Shown here one piece after another: positions 24,455 through 32,329 of a stretch of 33,615 bases of DNA (position 1 is its first letter; every line of letters starts with the position of its first letter). The notes beneath the pieces are model-generated. The model was not told where the DNA came from. It was given only the letters and a program-made list of their open reading frames with translations, and made no database searches. The stretch spans positions 1-33,615 of the forward strand of contig JAUIFE010000047.1 in NCBI GenBank assembly GCA_030429565.1, written 5' to 3'. The position numbers and the translations under genes are program-made. Source of the DNA: Holophagae bacterium. Lineage in GTDB: Bacteria > Acidobacteriota > Holophagae > Acanthopleuribacterales > Acanthopleuribacteraceae.

Positions 24455-25046
24455 GCGACGCGGTCGAATGGCCCAGGTCCTGCTCCGGCCGGGTCGGCAC
24501 CGGCCGGAAATTAGGCAACCATCCCCATCCCATGCCGGCGCAAGAATGGAACTTCGACCCGGTTTGTCGGATCCGGAGCTGGGCGCGCCCATTGAACTGT
24601 TGGTTGACACTCTCTGGATACTCCAGCAGCCTGTGTCCGCCGCGGTCGATCTGGGCATCGTCATCCAAAGTAAGTTTGAGGCGGATTACGACGAATCGCC
24701 TCTCATTTCCAATCTAAGCACGGCACTCAATGACAACCAGTACACCATCGCAGCTCGGACGACCTTCTCAGGTGATACCCGGCTTGATGTGAACGAGCCA
24801 ACACCGAAGCTCCTTGCTGATTTGGCCCTGAGTATTCAACCGCCGTGGAGCGTGGAAACGGACACGGTGTTTACGGTTTTTAATGAAAGGCCCGCTGCTT
24901 TCGATACAAGCCAAATCATTGAAAAAAGAGCGATTTCCCTAACCGACAGCCTGATCGAGGTTGCCGAATTTGGTCACACCCACTTCGATATCAAACAAAC
25001 CATTTACTTGGTTCGGCTTCGGGCGGAACACCCCATAACAACATAA
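24447..25046 (+). CDS. Tail-associated protein, hypothetical
   Basis: This 199-residue protein starts with GTG at 24447; a TGA at 24441 in the same frame sets the limit, and ATG 24468 is a less likely option. The basic N-terminus (Arg/Pro-rich, about residues 1-40) gives way to a strand-rich part with FSGDTRLDVNEPTPKLLADLALSI and a closing FDIKQTIYLVRLRAEH strand. No membrane segment. It sits among fibre-region genes, so a tail-fibre assembly or connecting protein is plausible but unproven. Confidence 0.55.
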   Translation: MTERRGRMAQVLLRPGRHRPEIRQPSPSHAGARMELRPGLSDPELGAPIELLVDTLWILQQPVSAAVDLGIVIQSKFEADYDESPLISNLSTALNDNQYTIAARTTFSGDTRLDVNEPTPKLLADLALSIQPPWSVETDTVFTVFNERPAAFDTSQIIEKRAISLTDSLIEVAEFGHTHFDIKQTIYLVRLRAEHPITT

Positions 25047-25047
25047 A

Positions 25048-25054
25048 AAGGAGG
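25048..25054 (+). promoter_or_regulatory. RBS deciding CTG start
   Basis: AAGGAGG lies 5 nt before CTG 25060; the next in-frame standard start, TTG 25108, has no ribosome site and would cut a conserved-looking segment. Confidence 0.6.
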
Positions 25055-25059
25055 CAACT

Positions 25060-25593
25060 CTGCCACTTGGACTAATCACCCGGTCAGGCCGCATCCTGAC
25101 AGCGCGTTTGCTGTTGGGGGATCCGATTGAGGGTCTGACGCACTGCGCCATTGGCGATGGTGATGCATCATTTACTGATCCGTTAAACCCGCCGGCGCCA
25201 TCCATCGACCAAACCGGCCTGCGAAACGAGCGAGCCCGTAAACGATTTTATAAGCGTGTCTTTTTAGAAGAACACGCCGAGGGCGTTTTGCGCGTCAACG
25301 GCGTCCGCTACCGCGAAACAGGCGCCCAAACACAAACCATCGGCGTGTTTTTCAGATTTGAAGAAAACGAGGCCAATGGGATCACGATTCGGGAGTACGG
25401 TTTTTTTGGTGGAACGGCGACTTACGTTGATGGACACCAAGATGCTTACGCAACCGGCGGCGTTTACCACCCGGACACCAATCCCGAAGGTCAAGTGTTA
25501 AACGCCGGCTATTTGTACGAGCTCAAGCACATTCCCGACTTTAATAAAACCTCGGACACCCGCGTCGAATTGGTCGGCGTGATCAAAGTTTAG
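25060..25593 (+). CDS. Tail fibre/collar-type protein (probable CTG start)
   Basis: This 177-residue protein likely starts at CTG 25060 with PLGLITRSGRILTARLLLG, preceded by AAGGAGG. It has the features of tail-fibre or collar proteins of the DUF3751 type: GLTHCAIGDGDASF near the start, RVNGVRYRETG, IREYGFFGG and a C-terminal strand ending RVELVGVIKV. Starting at TTG 25108 would leave only GDPIEG and lose the first helix. It precedes the large DUF4815-type protein, with which it may assemble. Confidence 0.65.
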   Translation: MPLGLITRSGRILTARLLLGDPIEGLTHCAIGDGDASFTDPLNPPAPSIDQTGLRNERARKRFYKRVFLEEHAEGVLRVNGVRYRETGAQTQTIGVFFRFEENEANGITIREYGFFGGTATYVDGHQDAYATGGVYHPDTNPEGQVLNAGYLYELKHIPDFNKTSDTRVELVGVIKV

Positions 25594-25596
25594 GAG
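25592..25596 (+). promoter_or_regulatory. RBS deciding CTG start of DUF4815-type gene
   Basis: AGGAG lies 7 nt before CTG 25604. The start then reads SISRDTFSEENNYKMIRFHQ, matching the conserved N-terminus of this family, whereas ATG 25649 drops it. Confidence 0.65.
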
Positions 25597-25603
25597 CACC
25601 CTT

Positions 25604-28600
25604 CTGTCAATTTCTCGCGACACCTTCTCCGAAGAAAATAACTACAAAATGATCCGATTTCACCAGGACAGGGATCTGTTGGATTCGGAACTGAACGAGC
25701 TTCAGGCCGTCTCGCGACACGAACGCACCAAGTTCACCGACGTGATCTTTAAGCAAGGCGCGATCATCGCTGGACTTTCCATTACCAAGACCGGCAATGT
25801 CCTCGACGTGGCTCCGGGCGTCGTTTACATCCAAGGCAGCATCGAAGCCGTGCCCGGCGCAACTCTGGTTTTCGATCCTGCAAAAACCAGCGGCTATGAC
25901 TACGTGTGGGTCGAGTTGCTCACTTACAACTATGGCTATAACCAGGACGCCGTGCTTATCAACCCAGCGACCGGCGAACCCACTGCCGAGCGCGAGAAGT
26001 GGGTGCTTGCCCTCCGTGATCATGACACCGCCAACCAAACACTGCCCAACAACGTCGTTGCGCGTGTGACTGTCCCGATTTATAAGTTTGATCGCGATAC
26101 AGACCTGGTAGAAGCGACCGTGATTGAAAAATCAAACCTCTACATCAGCGACCTTTTGGGCACACTTCCCGGTAACCGCATCACCGTGTCTTCGATCCGC
26201 GAAGACCAGCTCAGCTTTGCGGCAGCCGAGGGCCTGGGTTCGCTGCTACAAAACCTGGCTGAGCGGACCCATGACCAAGCCGGCAGCTACCTGACGTCGG
26301 GCCTGGATTCCTTTCTTGGCGAAAGTGAAACAGACGGCCGCCACGTCATTACCAATGCCGGTCGCGCCTACATTCAAGGTTATCGCCTGCAGCGGGACCT
26401 GCCAACCTCGACTTGGATCCCCAAATCAACGGCAACCAAACTTGTTCGCGGGGAGCAAAAAACGTTTGTTCCCAGCCAAAGGCGTTACGCGCTTAACAGT
26501 CGTCCGCTTAAAGAAACCAGTCAATGCGAGGCCATCGTTGAAATCGTGGCGAACGTAACGCGTGGCTCGGTCGGCGGCGGCGAAGACCTCCTCTCACCAA
26601 ATCCAGTCGTCAACATCTTGGAGGTCAGCCAAGGGGCAACCGTATTTGAACCAGGCGTCGACTGGCAACAAAGTGGGAACATGGTTGACTGGCTCGGGAC
26701 CGGAAATGAGCCTGGCATTGGCACCACTTACACCGTCCGTTGGACGTACGCCAAACAGATGACAAAGGGCATCGACTATGTCGACGGTGGCTGGTTTGGA
26801 GAAGAGAACCATCCGGCACCTGCCACCTACTACTACTTTGTCACCGCGTTTGATTCAGACGGCGAAACGGCATTCATTACCGGTCGTGTTGTCTCACGCG
26901 ATACGGCGGCCGGTGAACTGAATGTCATCAGTTGGCTGCCCGTCGCCGGCGCCCTTGGGTATCGGATTTATCGTGCGGTCCAGAACACGGAAAACGTCGA
27001 CTTCCAACGTATCGCCGAAGTCGGCCAAGGCACCATCAGCTACATCGACGACGGCGTCGACGTGGCACAACCACTCAATCCGCCAATCGAAGGCGGCGGC
27101 AATGTCGACCTGCCGCGTGTTGCCGGTTTAGCCGTTGGCCTGGGTAACCTCAGCGTCATCAACTTCGGTCGCGATACGGTGGGCGATCCACCGGTACCTG
27201 GATCAAACTGCTCCATCGATTACGAGTACTACCTGGCTCGCCGCGACATCATTTATGCGACGGCCCACGATATCAAGCGCTTAGAAGGTCCGCCCAGTGA
27301 CAACCCCAAGGATCCCGTTGTTCCCGAGGGTTCACTCGGTTTGTGCGTGATCGATTGCCCACCAAATTCAACCGAAATGTCCGTTCAAAATTTTGGTTTG
27401 AGCCGGGTCAACATGGAGCAGCTTCACAAGCTCATGGCCGACGTTGAGGACCTTAAATACAACGACGCCAGAGCGCAGATGAACAACGAGCTTCAGAACC
27501 GTACAGCTCAGAGCAAAAAAGGTGTGTACTCCGATGATTTCAGCAACGAAGCCCAATCGGACGTGTTTCACGACGACTGGTCCGCGCGCATCAACGGAAC
27601 ACTCCAGTTCGTGTCGCCGGATCGCTCGGTTGACCCGCACCTTCTTGAAGTGGACGAGGGTGCCAGTACCGTGATGCTCAAGGGCAGCTTGGCCTTGCTA
27701 CCTGGCCAGGAGCGGGTTCTTGTCAGCCAACTGGATTGGAGCGAGGACAAAAATATAAATCCTTACGCCGTGTTCGAGGCGCCGGAACCGTCCATCGGCA
27801 TCACACCAAACATCGGCCGCCGCGGTCAAACTGGTATCGCGGTCACCGGCGCAGGGTTTACGCCGCGGTCCACGGACATCACCGTTCGTTGTGATGGGAC
27901 GGTCGTCGCCACCGGCATTGTGGCCGACGAGGCCGGCCGGGCAAATGCAAGCTTCGTCATCCCATCAAACGCCACCGAGGGAAGCCGCGTTGTAGAGATG
28001 TCCGAAGGCAGCAACCGGGCCGAGACCCAGTTGCGCATCAACCAGCCCGAGGTCATTACGCGAATTCAGCGCGTCACCGTCGAGCGCGTGGTCGTCCGAA
28101 ACCGCACCGTGGTTCAGACCCGAATCGTGCGCGTTCCCGTTGTTCAGGTGTTGTGGCGCACCCAAACCCGCTCCGTGCGTAGGGACCCGCTCGCTCAGAC
28201 CTTCTCATTTCCTGTTAACCGCGTGGTTTCGGCTGTTGGGCTCCACTTCACGTACAAAGATGCAACCATCCCGGTCACTATCCAAATTAGAGGTGTGACC
28301 ACCGGCCTGCCGAACGATGTGGTTCTGGCAGAAAAGGTTCTGGCACCTGGTGAAGTGAACCTTGGCCGCGAAACGAAGGTCGTTTTTGACGACCCCGTCT
28401 ATGCAAATGCAAACACGAGTTACGCAGTCGTTCTGTTAACCAATAGCACCAACTATCGCGTTCGTATCGCCACCTTGGGCCAGGCCGGGCAGAACGGCGT
28501 GATTACGAGCCAGGCTTACAACACCGGCGTGCTCCTGGAAAGCTCCAACGCGGAGACCTGGACACCGCTCAACGCCAGCGATCTGACCTGCCGCATCTAT

Positions 28601-29197
28601 GGTTACGACTTCCAAAGCTCGGGCGTGCTCCAGTTCCAGCCAATCACTGGTGTCCAGTTCTCTGAGCTAAACGTTGACGAGTATTCTGCGATTCCTGAAG
28701 GCACGGCCATCAATTGGGAAGCCTCGACTGACGGCGGCCTCACTTGGGAGGCCTTGGTTCCGGCTGAGGAAGAAAAGTTGCCGAACATCGCCGATCAGGT
28801 CTTGGTTCGCGCACGCTTCACGGGCAGCCAATCCAACGACACACCTGCTCTCAACCACAAGGATGTGGCCCTGGTTGGTTTCCTCAACGAAACCGAAGGC
28901 ACCTACCTCTCGCGAGAAAACGCCATGGCACAAACCGTGGCAAGCACCAAGCTTTACGTTCAGATGGATGTGCCCAGCGCAACCACGGTTCGCTGGTTTG
29001 CCAGCAACGACGGCGGCGAAACCTGGGAGCCTTGTGTGCTGGAGGACACGCGGGAAATCGACCACGAATGGACCGAGTACACCTTTGGTTGCGCCTTCCT
29101 CGATCCGACAGGAAACCGAATCCGCTATAAAGCCGAAATGACCGGCACACCGCTGGTGATTCCGCGCATTCACAGCCTCGGCGCCACGCTGAGTTAA
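25604..29197 (+). CDS. Large DUF4815-type tail protein (probable CTG start)
   Basis: This 1197-residue protein probably starts at CTG 25604. Its N-terminus (SRDTF...NYKMIRFHQDRDLLDSEL) is typical of DUF4815 phage proteins, which are tail fibre or adhesin-like. About residues 395-490 look like a fibronectin-III-type domain (TYYYFVTAFDSDGE). About 729-805 look like an IPT/TIG domain (PSIGITPNIGRRGQTGIAVTG). A Val/Arg-rich stretch follows at 808-840 and a RDPLAQTFSFP motif near 860. Two similar C-terminal strands (STDGGLTWE near 1041, SNDGGETWE near 1134) suggest repeated sugar-binding modules. It is probably the main host-recognition protein of the tail. Confidence 0.8.
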   Translation: MSISRDTFSEENNYKMIRFHQDRDLLDSELNELQAVSRHERTKFTDVIFKQGAIIAGLSITKTGNVLDVAPGVVYIQGSIEAVPGATLVFDPAKTSGYDYVWVELLTYNYGYNQDAVLINPATGEPTAEREKWVLALRDHDTANQTLPNNVVARVTVPIYKFDRDTDLVEATVIEKSNLYISDLLGTLPGNRITVSSIREDQLSFAAAEGLGSLLQNLAERTHDQAGSYLTSGLDSFLGESETDGRHVITNAGRAYIQGYRLQRDLPTSTWIPKSTATKLVRGEQKTFVPSQRRYALNSRPLKETSQCEAIVEIVANVTRGSVGGGEDLLSPNPVVNILEVSQGATVFEPGVDWQQSGNMVDWLGTGNEPGIGTTYTVRWTYAKQMTKGIDYVDGGWFGEENHPAPATYYYFVTAFDSDGETAFITGRVVSRDTAAGELNVISWLPVAGALGYRIYRAVQNTENVDFQRIAEVGQGTISYIDDGVDVAQPLNPPIEGGGNVDLPRVAGLAVGLGNLSVINFGRDTVGDPPVPGSNCSIDYEYYLARRDIIYATAHDIKRLEGPPSDNPKDPVVPEGSLGLCVIDCPPNSTEMSVQNFGLSRVNMEQLHKLMADVEDLKYNDARAQMNNELQNRTAQSKKGVYSDDFSNEAQSDVFHDDWSARINGTLQFVSPDRSVDPHLLEVDEGASTVMLKGSLALLPGQERVLVSQLDWSEDKNINPYAVFEAPEPSIGITPNIGRRGQTGIAVTGAGFTPRSTDITVRCDGTVVATGIVADEAGRANASFVIPSNATEGSRVVEMSEGSNRAETQLRINQPEVITRIQRVTVERVVVRNRTVVQTRIVRVPVVQVLWRTQTRSVRRDPLAQTFSFPVNRVVSAVGLHFTYKDATIPVTIQIRGVTTGLPNDVVLAEKVLAPGEVNLGRETKVVFDDPVYANANTSYAVVLLTNSTNYRVRIATLGQAGQNGVITSQAYNTGVLLESSNAETWTPLNASDLTCRIYGYDFQSSGVLQFQPITGVQFSELNVDEYSAIPEGTAINWEASTDGGLTWEALVPAEEEKLPNIADQVLVRARFTGSQSNDTPALNHKDVALVGFLNETEGTYLSRENAMAQTVASTKLYVQMDVPSATTVRWFASNDGGETWEPCVLEDTREIDHEWTEYTFGCAFLDPTGNRIRYKAEMTGTPLVIPRIHSLGATLS

Positions 29198-29207
29198 GAA
29201 GGGATCG

Positions 29208-29450
29208 ATGGAAACACGACGAACCGGCGGCATGACGGAGTTTCTCCCAACCCCTTCAGAGAAAAGGGACTCCTTGGTAAGAGACCACGTGTTCCAATTG
29301 CTGCTGAACCTAAATGAAAGAATTCATGGCCTGGAAAAAGCTTCAAACAGTGATCCATCCGCGAGCAGGGATTTCGCCAAACTTATGGCTCAAATAAGGA
29401 ATGAAGAAGAAAACCTACGAGCGAATTTTAATAATCCAGCCAAAGACTGA
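29208..29450 (+). CDS. Small helical protein at operon end
   Basis: This 80-residue protein starts at ATG 29208 with AAGGGAT upstream. It is helical and charged (VRDHVFQLLLNLNERIHGLEK), with no signal or membrane segment. It is the last gene before an 88-bp gap with a large hairpin and so probably ends the tail operon. Fibre-assembly chaperones are often small helical proteins placed after the fibre gene, but this is only a positional guess. Confidence 0.55.
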   Translation: METRRTGGMTEFLPTPSEKRDSLVRDHVFQLLLNLNERIHGLEKASNSDPSASRDFAKLMAQIRNEEENLRANFNNPAKD

Positions 29451-29483
29451 GCGGTAACACCGTCCATTTTGGTGAGCTTATCT

Positions 29484-29519
29484 CCGGCCTCGTTAAGGCT
29501 TAAAAAGCTTCGGGGCTGG
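29484..29519 (+). terminator. Terminator-like hairpin at end of tail operon
   Basis: CCGGCCTCG pairs with CGGGGCTGG (two G-U pairs), enclosing a second stem AAG-CTT/AAGCTT (one bulged G) with an AAA loop. The 36-nt structure falls in the only sizeable gap after the tail genes, but it lacks a T-run downstream, so it may act as a weak or Rho-aided terminator. Confidence 0.45.
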
Positions 29520-29538
29520 TTGACCTCTAGCTCATGCC

Positions 29539-30915
29539 ATGCTAAAGAATTACTTCATCCTCGGTTTGGGTATTCCTAATCCGAGGAAGGATTTTCGTGA
29601 TTCAAAAAAATCGTACCTGGATATGGTTGCAAAAATGTGCACTGGAATTGAACTAAAAGTTGGGCCGCTATCAATAAGTTATTTCGAAAACATGATTGGA
29701 ACTAATCATGGCATTCTTTACCAGGAAAAACACAGAAAAAGATATCAATCAGAAGAAGTCGATTATGATTACTTTGAAGAAACAGGTAAGGATCCTTCTA
29801 AGGTAGAAATGGCCTTTATATGTAGCTTGAAAGAAATGGTTCCTCGATTAGAGTTTATTGGTTACGGTTTGGAAAATATCAAAAAAGAATACATTTTTAA
29901 ATCGAGAGAATACCTTAGCATTACCCATGAGATAGACTCAAACAGACTTGATACTTTATTGAGTTTTGAAGATTTCGTCGCATTCGTCACACAGCCCAAC
30001 CTTAGAGACCTTGATGAAGAGCTAGCTTGGGATTTTCCCCAGGAAATTCACAAGAATCCATGCGGCTTCTGGAGCGATCATGAGTACTCTTCAATCCCTT
30101 TTTCTGATGATGCAATGGGATATTCTGAAAGAGAATTTTTTCAAAACTTATGCCACTTCCTTTCTCCCTATTCTTTTCTGCGGTTACTTGCTGAGAACGA
30201 AGCTAACCTTTCCGAGGAAGTGATTTGGCATTATGGCCCTTTAATAGAAGATGGATGGGCAAAAGAAAGCGAATTTGTCCCCGGCGGTTCTGGACAGAGG
30301 ATTTTAATAGTCACGGAAGGTAGTTCTGACGCTCATATTATTAAACATGCCTTATCGCTACTTCGCCCTAAGATTTCTGATCTTTTTGATTTTACTGGCA
30401 TCGACGAAAGCTATCCCTTTACAGGAACTGGAAACTTAGTTAAGTTTGCCGAAGGACTAATAAAAACAGGAATTCATAAAAGTTTAATTTTTCTTTTTGA
30501 TAACGATGCAGAAGGCTGGGAGGCATGTGAGAAAATTAAGAGATTGAACCCTCCTCCAAATATCGTACCCATGACATTACCAGAACAAGATTCTTTTCGA
30601 AAATTCCCTACAAAGGGTCCGAGCGGTGTGGTTCTTGAAGATATTAATCGACGCGGTGCTGCAATAGAATGCTACTTGGATCTTGATTTCAAAAAGGAAA
30701 AGGAACCGTTAGTCACCTGGAAAAACTTCAAAGAAAAATCAGGCACTTACCAAGGCGCTCTTGAAAGAAAAGAATTTCACAAGAAGAGATTTTTAAAAGT
30801 CAAACCTATCGACATCAACACAAACAGATACAATACGAAAAAGATTGACCAAGTACTAGATGCTATCATCAGGAAAATACAGGAACTCAGAAGTAAAACC
30901 AATATTATATCCTAA
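29539..30915 (+). CDS. HEPN/Toprim-type protein, putative defence gene
   Basis: This 458-residue protein is visibly more AT-rich than the tail genes and has larger flanking gaps, which suggests transfer. The C-terminal half is a Toprim domain: ILIVTEGSSDAHII with Glu260, then FLFDNDAEG with D321 and D323, the usual acidic metal-binding residues. The N-terminal half (YFILGLGIPNPRK start, SKKSYLD, Tyr/Glu-rich helices) resembles the N-domain found with HEPN/Toprim proteins, a group tied to anti-phage defence and nucleic acid processing. ATG 29539 has no strong ribosome site. A strong terminator follows. Exact activity is unknown. Confidence 0.65.
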   Translation: MLKNYFILGLGIPNPRKDFRDSKKSYLDMVAKMCTGIELKVGPLSISYFENMIGTNHGILYQEKHRKRYQSEEVDYDYFEETGKDPSKVEMAFICSLKEMVPRLEFIGYGLENIKKEYIFKSREYLSITHEIDSNRLDTLLSFEDFVAFVTQPNLRDLDEELAWDFPQEIHKNPCGFWSDHEYSSIPFSDDAMGYSEREFFQNLCHFLSPYSFLRLLAENEANLSEEVIWHYGPLIEDGWAKESEFVPGGSGQRILIVTEGSSDAHIIKHALSLLRPKISDLFDFTGIDESYPFTGTGNLVKFAEGLIKTGIHKSLIFLFDNDAEGWEACEKIKRLNPPPNIVPMTLPEQDSFRKFPTKGPSGVVLEDINRRGAAIECYLDLDFKKEKEPLVTWKNFKEKSGTYQGALERKEFHKKRFLKVKPIDINTNRYNTKKIDQVLDAIIRKIQELRSKTNIIS

Positions 30916-30938
30916 CTAATGTTGGTTTTGTTTTTTTT
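30895..30938 (+). terminator. Rho-independent terminator of HEPN/Toprim gene
   Basis: AAAACCAA pairs perfectly with TTGGTTTT around a 19-nt loop that includes the stop codon, followed by GTTTTTTTT. From 30939 to 31080 no supported gene or repeat was seen. Confidence 0.8.
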
Positions 30939-31080
30939 CGAACAGAACCAAAGGACTACTCGGTCTAGCCTTGGTTCACAATCTTTTTATTGTTTCAGTC
31001 ATTGGCGGTGGCTACCAGGGAGACCATCGGAGCTTGGTTGCCCGCTTCAATGGCTCCCTGATTTAAATTTTAAGAAACGC

Positions 31081-31480
31081 TTAAGATTTCAAAAGTACAT
31101 CAGGGAACGTAACAGACTGAACCTCAAAAGTATACGATTCGCCCTCTTCGGTCACTCTCATACTAAAAACCAGATCACTTGCACCTTCCTCTTTTGTGTA
31201 AAGGTCAACCAATACTCCTCAGTATCCACACATCCATTGACACACAGATGTTTTCCATGACTCAGTCGGAAGCTTTGTCAAAGTAGCCCCATATGCCTTT
31301 ATATTTGCTTGGATTCACTTAGAATCCTCTACAGGTAAGGAAGACATAATCTATTCCACCTCGATAGTTAAAAGAACCTGCTGCGAACATCGCTACAATC
31401 TCTTCAATGAGTTTCCTCCATTGGGCAGGAACAGGCTCTTGGTTGTATTCACTTTTAGTGACTCGAACTAAATTTTTCAT
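31081..31480 (-). pseudogene. Decayed immunity protein gene
   Basis: On the minus strand an ATG at 31480 with AAGGAA upstream opens a frame of 53 codons (ending at TAA 31319-31321). The following sequence then continues in another frame, with a TGA at 31315-31317 and another TGA at 31219-31221. The conceptual end reads LPTESWKTSVCQWMCGY-stop-GVLVDLYTKEEGASDLVF and ends at TAA 31081-31083. The second TGA falls where a Trp (CGYW) is likely. The pattern (E.SW..S..WM.GYW..LVDL.T.EEG.SDLV...RV.E) resembles DUF7668-type immunity-like proteins; the family name is from memory. One frameshift and two stops show it is broken. It overlaps a toxin remnant. Confidence 0.75.
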
Positions 31481-31634
31481 TAATTTCCTTCCGAGCATTA
31501 TCCCGCTTATGAAAATGCGCCCGGTCTATTCCGAATGGTTTTCGTTCAGTACTGGAGTGATTATCATAATACCAGATTTTTCCTTTACTTAAGAAAGCAC
31601 TAACCTCCGTTGAGATTGCGTTTTCGAAACTACC
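31455..31634 (-). pseudogene. C-terminal remnant of a displaced toxin
   Basis: A 59-residue minus-strand frame, open from a TAG at its left end, reads GSFENAISTEVSAFLSKGK, then IWYYDNHSSTERKPFGIDRA and HFHKRDNARKEINEKFSSSH, and stops at TAA 31455-31457. It has no start codon of its own and no promoter. It overlaps the immunity pseudogene ATG by 26 nt, the tight toxin/immunity layout of polymorphic-toxin tips. The aromatic/His-rich sequence (WYYD...AHFHKR) looks like a real toxin C-terminus. It is probably the tail of a former RHS tip. Toxin activity class is unknown. Confidence 0.6.
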
Positions 31635-31655
31635 CTAGATTTAACTTAAAGAAAC

Positions 31656-31686
31656 GCGCCCGCCACAAGCTTACCGTGGCGGGCGC
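31656..31686 (-). terminator. Terminator of RHS toxin-immunity operon
   Basis: GCGCCCGCCAC and GTGGCGGGCGC form a perfect 11-bp stem around a 9-nt loop. Read on the minus strand it is followed by GTTTCTTT, about 90 nt after the immunity stop. A short inverted pair (AGGTT/AACCT) lies between; no other feature was seen from 31687 to 31776. Confidence 0.8.
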
Positions 31687-31776
31687 CAATCAACCTAAGA
31701 GCCATCATCAAAACTCAGGTTAAATCAATAAACCTAAAGCAAGCCCTCTCAAGGCTATTAAAATCATATCCTTACG

Positions 31777-32316
31777 CTAGGGTTTCGGAGCGTCTAGAAG
31801 GAACTCTACACCACCAGCGACTGGCAGAATTTTAATGCCTTTTAAGTAAAGCTTTTTAGCTTCCTCCGTAAACCTTTTCACTCGGTTGTAGCCCGTATCT
31901 CCAGTAGTCGGGTTCAGAACACCAACACCAGCCTTCGTTTGCTTTTTGATTTCTCTCGCAATAGACCGTGCTACTTTAAGAGTTTTTTCATCATCAGACC
32001 AAACTTGAAAAGTCGATTGTTTTAACCACTTGTCAGTAAGCTTACCAATGTCTAGCACCATCATGGAGGGGTTTTTGTCGCAAAACTCACCTTGGCTACT
32101 TGCCTCCAGTTCTGGGGTAGTCATCCCAAGGTAGAATCGATTTAGATTATCCTTGGTGATTTTGGATTCAAGAAAGCGATCTAAACTGACTACTTCAACG
32201 TTAAATGGTTGACCCTGAAACGAAACAACAAGTAAGCCATGCTTCTCCACAGCACTACCTATGAGCGCAACCACCTCACCAGGGGAGGCGAAGAACTCTA
32301 CCGTTATTGATGTCAT
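31777..32316 (-). CDS. Putative immunity protein to the RHS toxin tip
   Basis: This 179-residue protein starts at ATG 32316 (MTSITVEFF) behind AAGGAG; an upstream start in the toxin gene is possible but lacks a ribosome site. It follows the toxin after 13 nt and lies before a strong terminator, the standard place for a cognate immunity gene. The sequence is soluble and mixed strand/helix (TVEFFASPGEVVALIGSAVE, VWSDDEKTLKVARSIAREIKK). No signal or membrane segment suggests it acts in the cytoplasm. Family not recognised; the role rests on context. Confidence 0.75.
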   Translation of the reverse strand: MTSITVEFFASPGEVVALIGSAVEKHGLLVVSFQGQPFNVEVVSLDRFLESKITKDNLNRFYLGMTTPELEASSQGEFCDKNPSMMVLDIGKLTDKWLKQSTFQVWSDDEKTLKVARSIAREIKKQTKAGVGVLNPTTGDTGYNRVKRFTEEAKKLYLKGIKILPVAGGVEFLLDAPKP

Positions 32317-32329
32317 CGCTACCCTCTCC

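Noticed and set aside
28667..29233. 188-codon minus-strand frame
   Set aside because: Antisense shadow of the DUF4815-type protein; no ribosome site or recognisable domain.
5465..29450. Whole region as an extracellular contractile injection system or tailocin
   Set aside because: Capsid, scaffold, connector and head completion genes directly precede the tail, and no AAA ATPase typical of eCIS is present; a complete phage is the simpler reading.
30919..31260. 113-codon + strand frame after the HEPN/Toprim gene
   Set aside because: Lies over the terminator T-run and antisense to the immunity pseudogene; composition is not protein-like.
31219..31317. TGA codons in the immunity pseudogene read as Trp or selenocysteine
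   Set aside because: A frameshift is also present, other genes here end with TGA, and no selenocysteine-type hairpin is seen, so decay explains it better.
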